A stretch of DNA of 64,000 nt from Polaribacter porphyrae (lineage in GTDB: Bacteria > Bacteroidota > Bacteroidia > Flavobacteriales > Flavobacteriaceae). This document shows positions 27,245-35,607 of this stretch, in pieces. Each line of letters opens with the position of its first letter. Positions within the stretch are counted from its first letter, which is position 1. The DNA lies in contig NZ_MSCN01000001.1 in assembly GCF_002954685.1 (NCBI RefSeq), forward strand, positions 520,256 to 584,255, read 5' to 3'. A program made the position numbers and the translations under genes. Below the pieces are notes generated by a model, which was given only the letters and a program-made list of their open reading frames with translations, made no database searches and was not told the DNA's origin.

Positions 27245-28234
27245 TTAACTTATAAAAGGATAATCTTCTTGTTCATAAACCATATCATACAACTGCTGTG
27301 TTTCTGGGAAAGGAGATTCTTCAGCGAATTTTTCACATTCTTTAACCATTGCTTTCACTTCTTTATCAATTGCAGAAATTTCATCTTCTGTAGCATAACT
27401 CTTTTCAAGAATAATATCTTTCACTTGAGTTATTGGATCTATTTTCTTATAATCTTCAACTTCATCTTTCGTTCTATAATGTTGAGCATCAGACATTGAA
27501 TGACCTCTGTATCTGTAGGTTTTCATTTCTAAAAATGTAGGTCCATCTCCACGTCTTGCTCTTTGTATTGCTTCATCTACAGCTTCTGCAACTTTAATAG
27601 GATTCATAGCATCAACTGGTCCACATGGCATTTCGTAACCTAAACCTAGTTTCCAAATATCTGTATGATTTGCAGTTCTTTCTACAGAAGTACCCATAGC
27701 ATATCCATTATTTTCACAAATAAAGATTACAGGTAGTTTCCATAACATTGCTAAATTAAAAGCTTCGTGTAAAGAACCTTGTCTAGCAGCACCATCACCA
27801 AAACAAGTTAAAGTAACAGCATCACTGCCTTTATATTTATCACCAAATGCAATGCCAGCTCCTAAAGGGATTTGGCCACCAACAATACCATGACCACCAT
27901 AAAAACCAAATTCTTTAGAGAAAATATGCATAGAGCCACCCATACCTTTTGAGGTACCTGTAACTTTACCAAATAGCTCTGCCATTACTTTTTTGGGGTC
28001 TTCTCCCATACCAATTGGCTGTACGTGGTTTCTGTAGGCAGTTATCATTTTATCTTTAGATAAGTCCATAGCGTGTAAAGCACCAGCTAATATAGCTTCT
28101 TGACCATTGTATAAGTGTAAGAAACCTCTAACTTTTTGCTGAATGTAAACAGAGGCTAATTTGTCTTCGAACTTACGCCAAAAAAGCATGTTTTTGTACC
28201 AATCTAAATAGGTTTGTTTGGTGATTTTTTTCAT
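27245..28234 (-). CDS. pdhA: pyruvate dehydrogenase E1 component, alpha subunit
   Basis: A 329-residue E1-alpha. The thiamine diphosphate motif GDGAARQGSLHEAFNLAML runs from about residue 163 and ends with the conserved ENNGYAMGT. The phosphorylation-loop region YRYRGHSMSDAQHYR is present. With E1-beta it decarboxylates pyruvate and acetylates the E2 lipoyl arm. The E1-beta gene is not in the window, so it must be elsewhere, as I recall for other Flavobacteriia. It lies first in a two-gene operon with E2. Upstream, 28291-28298 reads TATTTTTG on the minus strand, a possible -7 box. Confidence 0.94.
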   Translation of the reverse strand: MKKITKQTYLDWYKNMLFWRKFEDKLASVYIQQKVRGFLHLYNGQEAILAGALHAMDLSKDKMITAYRNHVQPIGMGEDPKKVMAELFGKVTGTSKGMGGSMHIFSKEFGFYGGHGIVGGQIPLGAGIAFGDKYKGSDAVTLTCFGDGAARQGSLHEAFNLAMLWKLPVIFICENNGYAMGTSVERTANHTDIWKLGLGYEMPCGPVDAMNPIKVAEAVDEAIQRARRGDGPTFLEMKTYRYRGHSMSDAQHYRTKDEVEDYKKIDPITQVKDIILEKSYATEDEISAIDKEVKAMVKECEKFAEESPFPETQQLYDMVYEQEDYPFIS

Positions 28235-28364
28235 TCTTAATTCTTGTTGTTTGTTTTGTAAATTATATAACTAGCTATATAACCGAAATACAAAAATAAC
28301 GGTTTTATAAAGAATAAAAAAACTAGATTTTTTAAATTTTATCGCAAACGTTTTCGAATGAAAT

Positions 28365-29024
28365 TTATTTATCTTTTGATATGATAATAGTGGCTTTAGC
28401 ATCTGTTGCTAAATTCCATTCATTTGAAGAAATTAACATACCTGCATCATTAAAAACTTTAAAAGCAGCTGTATTTGGCCCTGAAGTACCTTGATTTAAA
28501 GCTTTTATTGCAATTTTATTGATGCCTACTTGTAATGGAATATTAAATTTTTGATAATTTTGACGTAAAGTAATATTGTGAATAACAGGAATATCGTTTA
28601 CATAAATAGTAACTCTATCTCCATCAGGGTATTGATAATCTCTACAAATAATGTTCACACTTTTAGAGTTACTTCTAAAACTTCCTAAATCTTGATCTAT
28701 TTTTGGATAAACATAACGCCCGTTAATTTTTTTAAAATTTTTTAAAAAGCGTTGTTCACTCAATTTAGCTTTAGATAGAATACCTTTTTGACTTAAATCG
28801 TTCTGTTTTTTCTTAAGTTTTTGCTTTTCTTTTTCATATGCTTTTTGAAAACCTTGATTACCATTTAACTCAATAGATTTAGGCTTTTTAACTTCTTTAG
28901 AATTTTTTAAAACAATTGCTTTTGTTTTACCTTTTTCTTTTGAACCTTTATTAGTATCAAGTTGACTAAATAGCGAACTAGAAACTAAACAAAGCATAAT
29001 AATGAAGATGGTATATTTTTTCAT
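28365..29024 (-). CDS. secreted protein of unknown function
   Basis: A 219-residue protein with a signal peptide (MKKYTIFIIMLCLVSSSLFS). A lysine-rich, probably coiled-coil region (about 70-100, QKAYEKEKQKLKKKQND) is followed by a beta-rich C-terminal domain (about 120-215) with VTIYVNDIPVIHNITL and KINKI-like strands resembling an Ig or carbohydrate-binding fold. There is no lipobox and no T9SS tail. I do not recognise a named family. It is isolated between PDH and the dipeptidase gene. Confidence 0.6.
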   Translation of the reverse strand: MKKYTIFIIMLCLVSSSLFSQLDTNKGSKEKGKTKAIVLKNSKEVKKPKSIELNGNQGFQKAYEKEKQKLKKKQNDLSQKGILSKAKLSEQRFLKNFKKINGRYVYPKIDQDLGSFRSNSKSVNIICRDYQYPDGDRVTIYVNDIPVIHNITLRQNYQKFNIPLQVGINKIAIKALNQGTSGPNTAAFKVFNDAGMLISSNEWNLATDAKATIIISKDK

Positions 29025-29099
29025 AGATAATAATTAAAGCAACATATAACAAATATAATGCCGATTTTGAGTGGAGTCGTAAACAATTTGTTAAAATTA

Positions 29100-29768
29100 C
29101 TATTGCACAGGAAAATTGAAATATGTTTTCGGGAAAGGTTCATTTTTTAACGTAAAATGCCACCATTCGTTATCATAAGGGTTAAACCCGTTTTTCAACA
29201 TTATTCTTCTTAATAGCATTCTGTTTTCTTTTTGTTTCTCTGTAATTTTTCTGTAAAAAGGATGAGATTTAGCACCAAAAAAATCATAAGGGCTACCCAT
29301 GTCTAATTCTTTTCCTGTTTTAATATTAACAATAGTTAAGTCAACAGTGCTACCTCTTGTATGCCCAGATTTTGAAGCAATGTAGCCTCTTTTAAATAAT
29401 TCTGATTTTGGCACTTTCGGATAAAATTCTTTTTTCATTAAAGTATCATTCAACTCTTTTGCCCATTTTACAAAGTGGTCAACAGCTTGTTGAGGTCTAT
29501 AAGCATCAAAAATTTTAAGACTTAAGCCTTCTTTCAATAACTTTTTTTGAATGATTTTTAGCACTTTTGCAGTTTCTTTAGTCACAATAACACAGTTATT
29601 TTTATAACCATCAATAGGTTTGCCTATAAAATTTTGATTAGAAAAATAACGAAGCTCTGATTTTATAGAGCTATCAACATCAGCCAAATACACAAAACCT
29701 TTTACTAATTCTTGAGATTGAACTTGAACCAAAAATGATAATAAAAGAAAAAGAAATTTATATTTCAT
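29100..29768 (-). CDS. D-alanyl-D-alanine dipeptidase, M15 family
   Basis: Start chosen at 29768 (MKYKFLFLLLSFLVQVQSQ), which gives a clean signal peptide; an upstream Met at 29792 adds eight residues. About 222 residues. The VanX/DdpX zinc site is visible: KSGHTRGSTVDLTI supplies His and Asp, and EWWHFTLK supplies the catalytic Glu and last His. An Arg-containing motif DAYRPQQAVDHF is also conserved. The enzyme cuts D-Ala-D-Ala from peptidoglycan turnover in the periplasm; there is no vanHA near, so a resistance role is unlikely. Its start is next to the stop of the DUF1206 gene. Confidence 0.88.
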   Translation of the reverse strand: MKYKFLFLLLSFLVQVQSQELVKGFVYLADVDSSIKSELRYFSNQNFIGKPIDGYKNNCVIVTKETAKVLKIIQKKLLKEGLSLKIFDAYRPQQAVDHFVKWAKELNDTLMKKEFYPKVPKSELFKRGYIASKSGHTRGSTVDLTIVNIKTGKELDMGSPYDFFGAKSHPFYRKITEKQKENRMLLRRIMLKNGFNPYDNEWWHFTLKNEPFPKTYFNFPVQ

Positions 29769-29793
29769 AAACACAAAAATAATGGATTTCATT

Positions 29794-30558
29794 TTAATAT
29801 AAGGAACTATATTTGGCTAAAAAATATTGATAAAGACCATAGAATACAAAACCTAGTGCCATAATCCCCATCAATATATTTCCCCAAGAGAAATTTTGTA
29901 AAAAGTTAAACATATCTTTCAAACCTTTAATAGCTTGAGCATTTTTTTGACTTGCGGCTACAAAAACAAAAAAAGCAAACAGTGTAAAAGAAACTCCTCT
30001 TGCCATATGTCCATATTTTCCAGATTTTTTTAAAATATCTTTGGATTCTATATTTCTAACATTTTCAATATCCTCTAAAAATTTACCACTATAGCCTTTG
30101 TAAAATTGATAAATTCCTACAAAAAATAAAATAATACCTATCAAATAAAGAGCAAGTACTCCCGAATCTTGCTGTAATAAAGTTTTTACAGCTTCTGTTC
30201 TTGTGTTTCCTGATGTTGAACTCACAGAACTAAATAAAACTGAACTTGCTAGTGCTCCATAAATTAGTCCGCTGATAAAATATCCGATTCTTATTAGAAT
30301 TCCTTTTTTGCTTGAGCCTTCATTTTTCCCATCCCAAAAAGCAGCGTACATTTTCCACAAAGCATACATTATTAATCCAACTCCTAGAGCTAATACAATT
30401 ACTTGTCCGAAATTTTGTTCTTCTAAAAAGTTGATTACTCCATCTTTTCCTGAAATCTTTCCTCCTAAATTTAATGATGCTAAAAGTGTTAAAAGACCAA
30501 CTAGTGTGTAAATAATTCCTTTTGTGATAATTCCTATTTTGCGTATAGTTTCTAACAT
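29794..30558 (-). CDS. DUF1206 membrane protein
   Basis: A 254-residue protein with six membrane helices in three repeated two-helix units, near residues 8-75, 90-155 and 180-250. Each unit starts with a similar GxxxxGxxY/F helix (KIGIITKGIIYTLVGLL; IRIGYFISGLIYGALAS; YGHMARGVSFTLFAFFV), the hallmark of DUF1206. Function is unknown. It sits directly before the dipeptidase gene, with the neighbouring frames nearly touching, so the two may be co-transcribed. Confidence 0.82.
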   Translation of the reverse strand: MLETIRKIGIITKGIIYTLVGLLTLLASLNLGGKISGKDGVINFLEEQNFGQVIVLALGVGLIMYALWKMYAAFWDGKNEGSSKKGILIRIGYFISGLIYGALASSVLFSSVSSTSGNTRTEAVKTLLQQDSGVLALYLIGIILFFVGIYQFYKGYSGKFLEDIENVRNIESKDILKKSGKYGHMARGVSFTLFAFFVFVAASQKNAQAIKGLKDMFNFLQNFSWGNILMGIMALGFVFYGLYQYFLAKYSSLY

Positions 30559-30657
30559 CGTTTTATTTACAAAATTAGTTAGGAACTTAAATTTCTTTTA
30601 ATACAATCCATATAAATATGGATGCATATAAGAATTCTTTATAAATTTGATATTTCT

Positions 30658-31068
30658 ATGGAACAACTAACGCTTACTACACCTGCTTTATTATTTTCTG
30701 CAATTTCATTAATAATGCTGGCTTACACCAATAGATTTTTAGCATATGCTTCTGTTATTAGAAGTTTGCATGATAAATTTTTAAAAGAAAAAGATGATGT
30801 TTTATTACGTCAAATTCAGAATTTGAAACAACGTTTATATTTAACCAAGTGGATGCAAATTTTTGGAATTACAAGTTTGTTGTTTTGTGTTTTAACGATG
30901 TTTTTAATTTATATAGATTATCACACAATTGCAATTTGGGCCTTTGGTCTTGGTCTGGTTTTATTATTGATTTCTTTAGCACTTTTAATAAAAGAAATTC
31001 AAATTTCTACTCAAGCTTTACAACATCATATAGCTGATATTGAAGAGCATCTAAAAGGAGGGAAGTAG
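30658..31068 (+). CDS. DUF2721 membrane protein
   Basis: Start chosen at 30658 (MEQLTLTTPALLFSAISLIM), 136 residues; the earlier Met at 30622 adds a non-conserved leader. Helices lie near residues 8-28, 65-85 and 90-112, with a basic amphipathic stretch between the first two (RFLAYASVIRSLHDKFLKE). This agrees with DUF2721, a small family of unknown role. It stands alone on the plus strand between two minus-strand genes and ends at a bidirectional terminator. Confidence 0.78.
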   Translation: MEQLTLTTPALLFSAISLIMLAYTNRFLAYASVIRSLHDKFLKEKDDVLLRQIQNLKQRLYLTKWMQIFGITSLLFCVLTMFLIYIDYHTIAIWAFGLGLVLLLISLALLIKEIQISTQALQHHIADIEEHLKGGK

Positions 31069-31094
31069 TGTTTTCTATTTTCGGGGAAAATAAA

Positions 31095-31120
31095 AAACCT
31101 CGTAATTTAATACGAGGTTT
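31095..31120. terminator. bidirectional terminator between DUF2721 and M1 genes
   Basis: A perfect 10-bp stem AAACCTCGTA / TACGAGGTTT, 6-base loop, with A and T flanks. It serves both convergent genes. The same CCTCGT/ACGAGG core occurs in the sucC terminator. Confidence 0.85.
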
Positions 31121-31146
31121 AATGTTCAAATAATGAAATAGGTATA

Positions 31147-33348
31147 TTATCCTTTTACTTTATTTTTAAATTCATCAAATTTATCTGCCTTTGGTTTTGG
31201 CCAACTATTGTTAGATGTATCTACATCAGCAGTTTCTAAATCTGGGTCAACTTTAATACTCTTAATTTCTTGCGTAGATGCGAAAACTCTTTTAACAGTT
31301 TTGTCATTTTTCATCCAAATTTGAGCAGGGAAAGTTTGTCTTTCTGTAGTACCATCTGCATAGGTTAACTCTACAATAATTGGCATTACCAAACCTCCTG
31401 GTTTTTCAAATTCAACAGAATAAATGTATGAAGGTACTTCTTTACCATCAGCATATTTATCCATTGCTTTAGCATTTGCATCTTCTTTTTTATCAGTTAC
31501 ATATACTAAATCTCCAAGATTGTCAAAATATTGTTTGTATTGTTCTTGTAATTTTTTAACTCTTTCACTTGGCTTGTCTGTTAAGTATAGAGGCTTTACT
31601 TGCTTAATGCCAATATCTGTAACATCAGTAGTGTAGAACCATCCTCTCCAGAACCAATCTAAATCCATACCAGATGCATCTTCCATAGATCTAAAGAAAT
31701 CTGCTGGAGTAGGGTGCTTAAACATCCATCTTTTTGAGTATGTTCTAAAAGCGTGATCAAATAATTCTGGTCCCATTATTGTTTGACGCAACATATATAA
31801 ACCAGCAGCTGGTTTAGTATAAGCATTAGGTCCAAATTGTTTAACATAATCACCTTGAGACATTATTGGAGACAAGTTAGATTGATCACCACCCATATAA
31901 CGTACGATATTTTTTGGTAAATTACCTGTATTAAAGTTTGGATCATAATCTAATTCAGCAAGGATTTCTACAAAAGAGTTTAAACCTTCATCCATCCAAG
32001 TCCATTGTCTTTCATCAGAATTTACAATCATTGGGAAAAAATTATGCCCAACTTCGTGAGTAATTACACCAATCATTCCATTTTTTACTCTATCAGAATA
32101 TGTTCCATCTGGTTTAGGACGTCCGTAATTGAAGCATATCATTGGATACTCCATACCTTGATTTTTTGCATGTACTGAAACAGCTTTTGGATAAGGATAA
32201 TCGAACGTTAATTTAGAGTATTCTTCTAAAGTATTTGCAACAACTCTTGTAGAATGTTCTTCCCATAAAGGGTTTCCTTCTTTTGGGTATAAAGATGTAG
32301 CCATTACTGTATTTCCATTAATGTTTACAGCCATAGCATCCCAGATATATTTTCTTGAAGTTGCAAAGGCAAAATCACGAACTCTATCTGCTTTAAAGTG
32401 CCAAGTTTTCATTTTGGTGCTTCTACCTTTTTCATTTTTCTCTGCTTCTTCTTGAGTAACAATCATAACAGGGTCTTTAAAAGACTTCATAGCTTCTGCA
32501 TAACGTTTACGTTGTTTTTTAGTCAATACTTCTTTTTCATTTTGAAGTTGACCAGAAGCTTCCATAATATGATCAGCAGGAACTGTGATTTTTACATCAT
32601 AATCTCCGAATTCTAAAGCAAATTCGCTACGTCCCCAAAATTGCATGTTTTGCCATCCTTCAACATTATTGTATACAGCTAATCTTGGAAAAAATTGAGC
32701 AATAGTATAGTTGTTGTTTCCATCAGGAAAATCTTCAAAACCAGAACGTCCACCATCTTTTACTGAATTATTGATTTTATAATTCCATTTAATTCTAAAC
32801 TTAAACGTTTCTCCAGATGCTAGTGGTTTTGGTAAATTAATACGCATCATAGTTCTGTTTATAAAATGTGATAAAGGCTTGCCATCTGTTTCAACTTTTT
32901 CTATATTAAAACCAAAGCCCTTACTTTCTTTCATGTAAGTACTCTTAAAATTATTAGGTGTAGCCCAAGCAGCAGCAGCACCAGCTCTTGCTAATGGAGT
33001 TTTAGAATCATCTGCTCTCATATTTTGGTCTAATTGAACCCATAAGTATTCTAATTTATCTTTAGAGTTGTTATGATAGGTGATTTTTTCATCACCATAT
33101 AATTTATTGTTAGCTTCATCTAAACGTAATTCCATAACATAATCCACCTTTTGTTGTGTGTATTGATGTCCAGGAGCACCTGAAGCTGTGTGTTGATCAT
33201 TTGGAGTTGCCAAAACATCTTTCATTTGCCTGAATTTGTTTTGATCTGTGTGTCCTTGTTGTGTTTTCTTTTTTTCTTTTTTTTCTTGAGCTATAGTTGC
33301 TGTAGTAATAAAGAATAAAGAAAATACTAATAAAGAGATTTTTTTCAT
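31147..33348 (-). CDS. M1 family metallopeptidase, secreted
   Basis: A 733-residue protein with a signal peptide (MKKISLLVFSLFFITTATIAQ). The zinc site is HEVGHNFFPMIVNSD, with the third ligand Glu in WTWMDEGLNSFVEILAE, near residues 430-460. The GxMEN-type exopeptidase motif reads NQGMEYPMI, so the Asn that binds the substrate N-terminus is replaced. The C-terminal part (about 600-715) is a beta domain with a DTSNN-containing end. It should hydrolyse peptides in the periplasm or outside. No HEAT domain follows, unlike the partial M1 gene at the left edge. Confidence 0.92.
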   Translation of the reverse strand: MKKISLLVFSLFFITTATIAQEKKEKKKTQQGHTDQNKFRQMKDVLATPNDQHTASGAPGHQYTQQKVDYVMELRLDEANNKLYGDEKITYHNNSKDKLEYLWVQLDQNMRADDSKTPLARAGAAAAWATPNNFKSTYMKESKGFGFNIEKVETDGKPLSHFINRTMMRINLPKPLASGETFKFRIKWNYKINNSVKDGGRSGFEDFPDGNNNYTIAQFFPRLAVYNNVEGWQNMQFWGRSEFALEFGDYDVKITVPADHIMEASGQLQNEKEVLTKKQRKRYAEAMKSFKDPVMIVTQEEAEKNEKGRSTKMKTWHFKADRVRDFAFATSRKYIWDAMAVNINGNTVMATSLYPKEGNPLWEEHSTRVVANTLEEYSKLTFDYPYPKAVSVHAKNQGMEYPMICFNYGRPKPDGTYSDRVKNGMIGVITHEVGHNFFPMIVNSDERQWTWMDEGLNSFVEILAELDYDPNFNTGNLPKNIVRYMGGDQSNLSPIMSQGDYVKQFGPNAYTKPAAGLYMLRQTIMGPELFDHAFRTYSKRWMFKHPTPADFFRSMEDASGMDLDWFWRGWFYTTDVTDIGIKQVKPLYLTDKPSERVKKLQEQYKQYFDNLGDLVYVTDKKEDANAKAMDKYADGKEVPSYIYSVEFEKPGGLVMPIIVELTYADGTTERQTFPAQIWMKNDKTVKRVFASTQEIKSIKVDPDLETADVDTSNNSWPKPKADKFDEFKNKVKG

Positions 33349-33440
33349 CTGATTTGATTTGAATTTTATGGCATTAAAATTAATGATAAGAATACTAATG
33401 AATGTAAAAATGTTAAAATTTTAACAAACCTTTATCATAA

Positions 33441-33475
33441 AAAAAGGGAAGTAAATAAAATTTACTGCCCTTTTT
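33441..33475. terminator. hairpin between DUF6249-like and M1 genes
   Basis: AAAAAGGG-A-AGTAAA pairs with TTTACT-G-CCCTTTTT around a 5-base loop, with one mismatch. On the minus strand it ends in seven T, so it terminates the small membrane-protein gene at 33507. Confidence 0.75.
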
Positions 33476-33506
33476 ATACCATTATTGATGTATCAAGCTA
33501 AAAAAA

Positions 33507-33851
33507 CTATCTATCTAACTTTTTAGTTAAGTTAAAGCCTACAAATAAACCAACTCCAGCCATAAAGAATATCATTGCAGGATATACAGCATCACTATCT
33601 AAACCTGAATATGTATCTAAAATTAAGGCAAAAAATACACCTAATCCTATCCCCATTAATAAAAGTGATAGATTTAGGATAATTACTTTCCAAAAAGGAG
33701 CAGCATTTTTTGGTTGCCCTTTCATAAATATACTAGCATCAGCACCTTTTTCTATAAGTGCCATTCTTTCTTTATTTCTAGTAGAAAAGAATAGGTAAAC
33801 TATTCCAAAAAAGGTTCCAAAGATTACAATTAATACAGCTATTTCTTCCAT
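33507..33851 (-). CDS. DUF6249-like membrane protein
   Basis: A 114-residue protein with an N-terminal helix (residues 4-22), a cytoplasmic stretch containing RNKERMALIEKGADASIF, and two more helices (53-75 and 87-106). The ERxALIEKG motif is typical of DUF6249 proteins, which often lie next to ECF sigma factor genes. Here it diverges from the ECF sigma gene across 151 bases. A role as an envelope stress or sigma-linked membrane protein is inference from position only. Confidence 0.7.
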   Translation of the reverse strand: MEEIAVLIVIFGTFFGIVYLFFSTRNKERMALIEKGADASIFMKGQPKNAAPFWKVIILNLSLLLMGIGLGVFFALILDTYSGLDSDAVYPAMIFFMAGVGLFVGFNLTKKLDR

Positions 33852-34002
33852 AATTTGTGATTTAAAGTTTTAAAAATGATTAATTTTATTGTGTTTGTAG
33901 CTTTGACGATAACATTCAAAAAAAGGTTACAGAATATTTTTGATATAATTATTTTTCTAAATACGTGTAACCTATTAGTATAATAAACAGTCAAAACATA
34001 AA

Positions 34003-34587
34003 ATGACTACAACTAACGACCAATATTACATTAAAAAAGTTATGAAAGGCGATATAAACGCTTTTACATTTCTTGTTGATAATTATAAAAATATGGTATT
34101 TAGTTTAGCATTTAAAATGACAAAGAGTAAAGAAGAAGCTGAAGAAATTAGCCAAGATACATTTATAAAAGCATATAAAAACCTGCAGAAATTTAAAGGT
34201 GATTCTAAATTTTCTACTTGGTTGTATAGAATAGCCTATCATACAAGTTTAGATGCTATAAAAAAAAATAAAAAAGAACAAAATACTTTCGAAATTAATG
34301 AGGTAACTTTTAATCAAATAAAATCTGTAGAGTATATTTTAGAAGGTATTGAAAGAAAAGAAAGAGCAAAAGTGATGGAGAACTGTTTGCAAAAATTACC
34401 AGATGAAGAACGTTCTATAATTTGGATGTTTTATTATGACGAATTATCTTTAAAAGAAATTATTGAAGTTACAGGGTTATCACAAGCCAATTTAAAAGTA
34501 AAATTGCACAGAGCTAGAAAAAAACTATTGACTATAGTCGAAAAAAATGTTGAACTAGAAATGATAGAAAATTATGGGAGAAAATAA
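34003..34587 (+). CDS. ECF RNA polymerase sigma factor
   Basis: A 194-residue sigma-70-like factor. Region 2 is at about residues 20-90 (NYKNMVFSLAFKMTKSKEEA, FSTWLYRIAYHTSLDAIKK) and region 4 at about 125-180 (LQKLPDEERSIIWMFYYDEL, GLSQANLKVKLHRARKKL, the -35 helix-turn-helix). It redirects RNA polymerase to a small regulon. The downstream gene overlaps by 14 bases and encodes a membrane protein, the usual place of an anti-sigma factor. A TATTTTTG box at 33935-33942 may be its own promoter. Confidence 0.92.
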   Translation: MTTTNDQYYIKKVMKGDINAFTFLVDNYKNMVFSLAFKMTKSKEEAEEISQDTFIKAYKNLQKFKGDSKFSTWLYRIAYHTSLDAIKKNKKEQNTFEINEVTFNQIKSVEYILEGIERKERAKVMENCLQKLPDEERSIIWMFYYDELSLKEIIEVTGLSQANLKVKLHRARKKLLTIVEKNVELEMIENYGRK

Positions 34588-34990
34588 ACATATTAAAGAA
34601 TTAGATGCCTTTGCAAAAAAGTATGTAAAAGAAATAAAGCAAGAAAAACCATCAGTAGATTTTACAGTTTCTTTAATGGACAAAATTGAAGCTATAAAAA
34701 TTACAGCTTCTACAAAAGTCGAACCTCTAATTTCTAAAAAAGTTTGGTATATATTATTTATAGTAATTGTAGCTTTATTTTTTATTCCCTTTAAAACATC
34801 AAATAAAGAAATTACAATTTTAGATAAAGTAGACTTTTCTTTTTTAGATAAATTAACATCAGTTTTTGCTTTTAATGGTTTTAATGTATCAATATCTAAT
34901 ACTACTGTTTACGCTTTTTTGTTTTTTGGAGTTATGATTTTTTTGCAAATCATTTTCTTAAAAAAACATTTTAATAAACGTTTTAATTAA
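34574..34990 (+). CDS. membrane protein, candidate anti-sigma factor
   Basis: A 138-residue protein with a charged cytoplasmic N-terminus (about 1-55, including VDFTVSLMDKIEAIK), one membrane helix (56-72), a short periplasmic part and a second helix (115-133). It overlaps the ECF sigma gene by 14 bases, so the pair should be translated together. There is no zinc-binding HxxxCxxC motif, so it is not a ZAS-type anti-sigma. The anti-sigma role is inferred only from gene order and topology. Confidence 0.6.
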   Translation: MGENKHIKELDAFAKKYVKEIKQEKPSVDFTVSLMDKIEAIKITASTKVEPLISKKVWYILFIVIVALFFIPFKTSNKEITILDKVDFSFLDKLTSVFAFNGFNVSISNTTVYAFLFFGVMIFLQIIFLKKHFNKRFN

Positions 34991-35601
34991 TATTCTAAAT
35001 TATGCTTTTTATGAAATTTAACTGAATGAAAATAACACAAAGGGCCTAATAAAATATAGACAAAACCTGGAACTCCATAGCGTAAACCAATCTGAAATTT
35101 AGCTAATATAAAAGATATAATTCCAACGATTATAAATATGAAAAAGTGCCTTGAATAAAATAGTAATTTTAGATTTTTATCATTTTTAAAAGCTCTAAAA
35201 TACATTAAACAAAAGCTTAAAAAAATTAAAGAAAAACCAATACTATACAATTGAAAGATATTCGAAAATTCATCAATGTTTATTCTTTGCCCACCAAAAC
35301 CTGTACTTAATAAAGAACGAACAGGAAAAATATAAAATAAAACAGTAAATAAGAGAATCATGTTTAGTGCAATTATCCAATTATCAATATAGTTTGTTCT
35401 TCTAAAAAAATTATAATGCACTTTCCAGATGCCCATCATCACAAAAAAACTAACTGCGAAACTTATAAAGTTTGGAAGTTCGTCTTTAAACGAAGTAATA
35501 TTGGTATCAGCACCAATATTAACAACCATTAAGGTTGCTGCAAAAGCGAAAACACCATCAGAAAGTGCTTCTAATCTGCTTTTTGAATGTAGAAATTTCA
35601 T
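34987..35601 (-). CDS. TMEM175-family potassium channel-like protein
   Basis: A 204-residue protein with six membrane helices. The first helix carries RLEALSDGVFAFAATLMVVNI near residues 9-29, matching the (R)xxxxSDxxFAxAxTLxxxxI pore motif of bacterial TMEM175 channels (DUF1211). Bacterial members are six-helix channels that tetramerise and conduct potassium with modest selectivity. The length fits one bacterial unit. It converges with the sigma/anti-sigma pair (4-base overlap of gene ends) and follows the TolB/SnoaL gene by 6 bases. Confidence 0.82.
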   Translation of the reverse strand: MKFLHSKSRLEALSDGVFAFAATLMVVNIGADTNITSFKDELPNFISFAVSFFVMMGIWKVHYNFFRRTNYIDNWIIALNMILLFTVLFYIFPVRSLLSTGFGGQRINIDEFSNIFQLYSIGFSLIFLSFCLMYFRAFKNDKNLKLLFYSRHFFIFIIVGIISFILAKFQIGLRYGVPGFVYILLGPLCYFHSVKFHKKHNLEY

Positions 35602-35607
35602 AACTAA

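Noticed and set aside
29768..29792. Longer start of the dipeptidase gene at 29792
   Set aside because: It would put eight residues before a normal signal peptide; the Met at 29768 is preferred.
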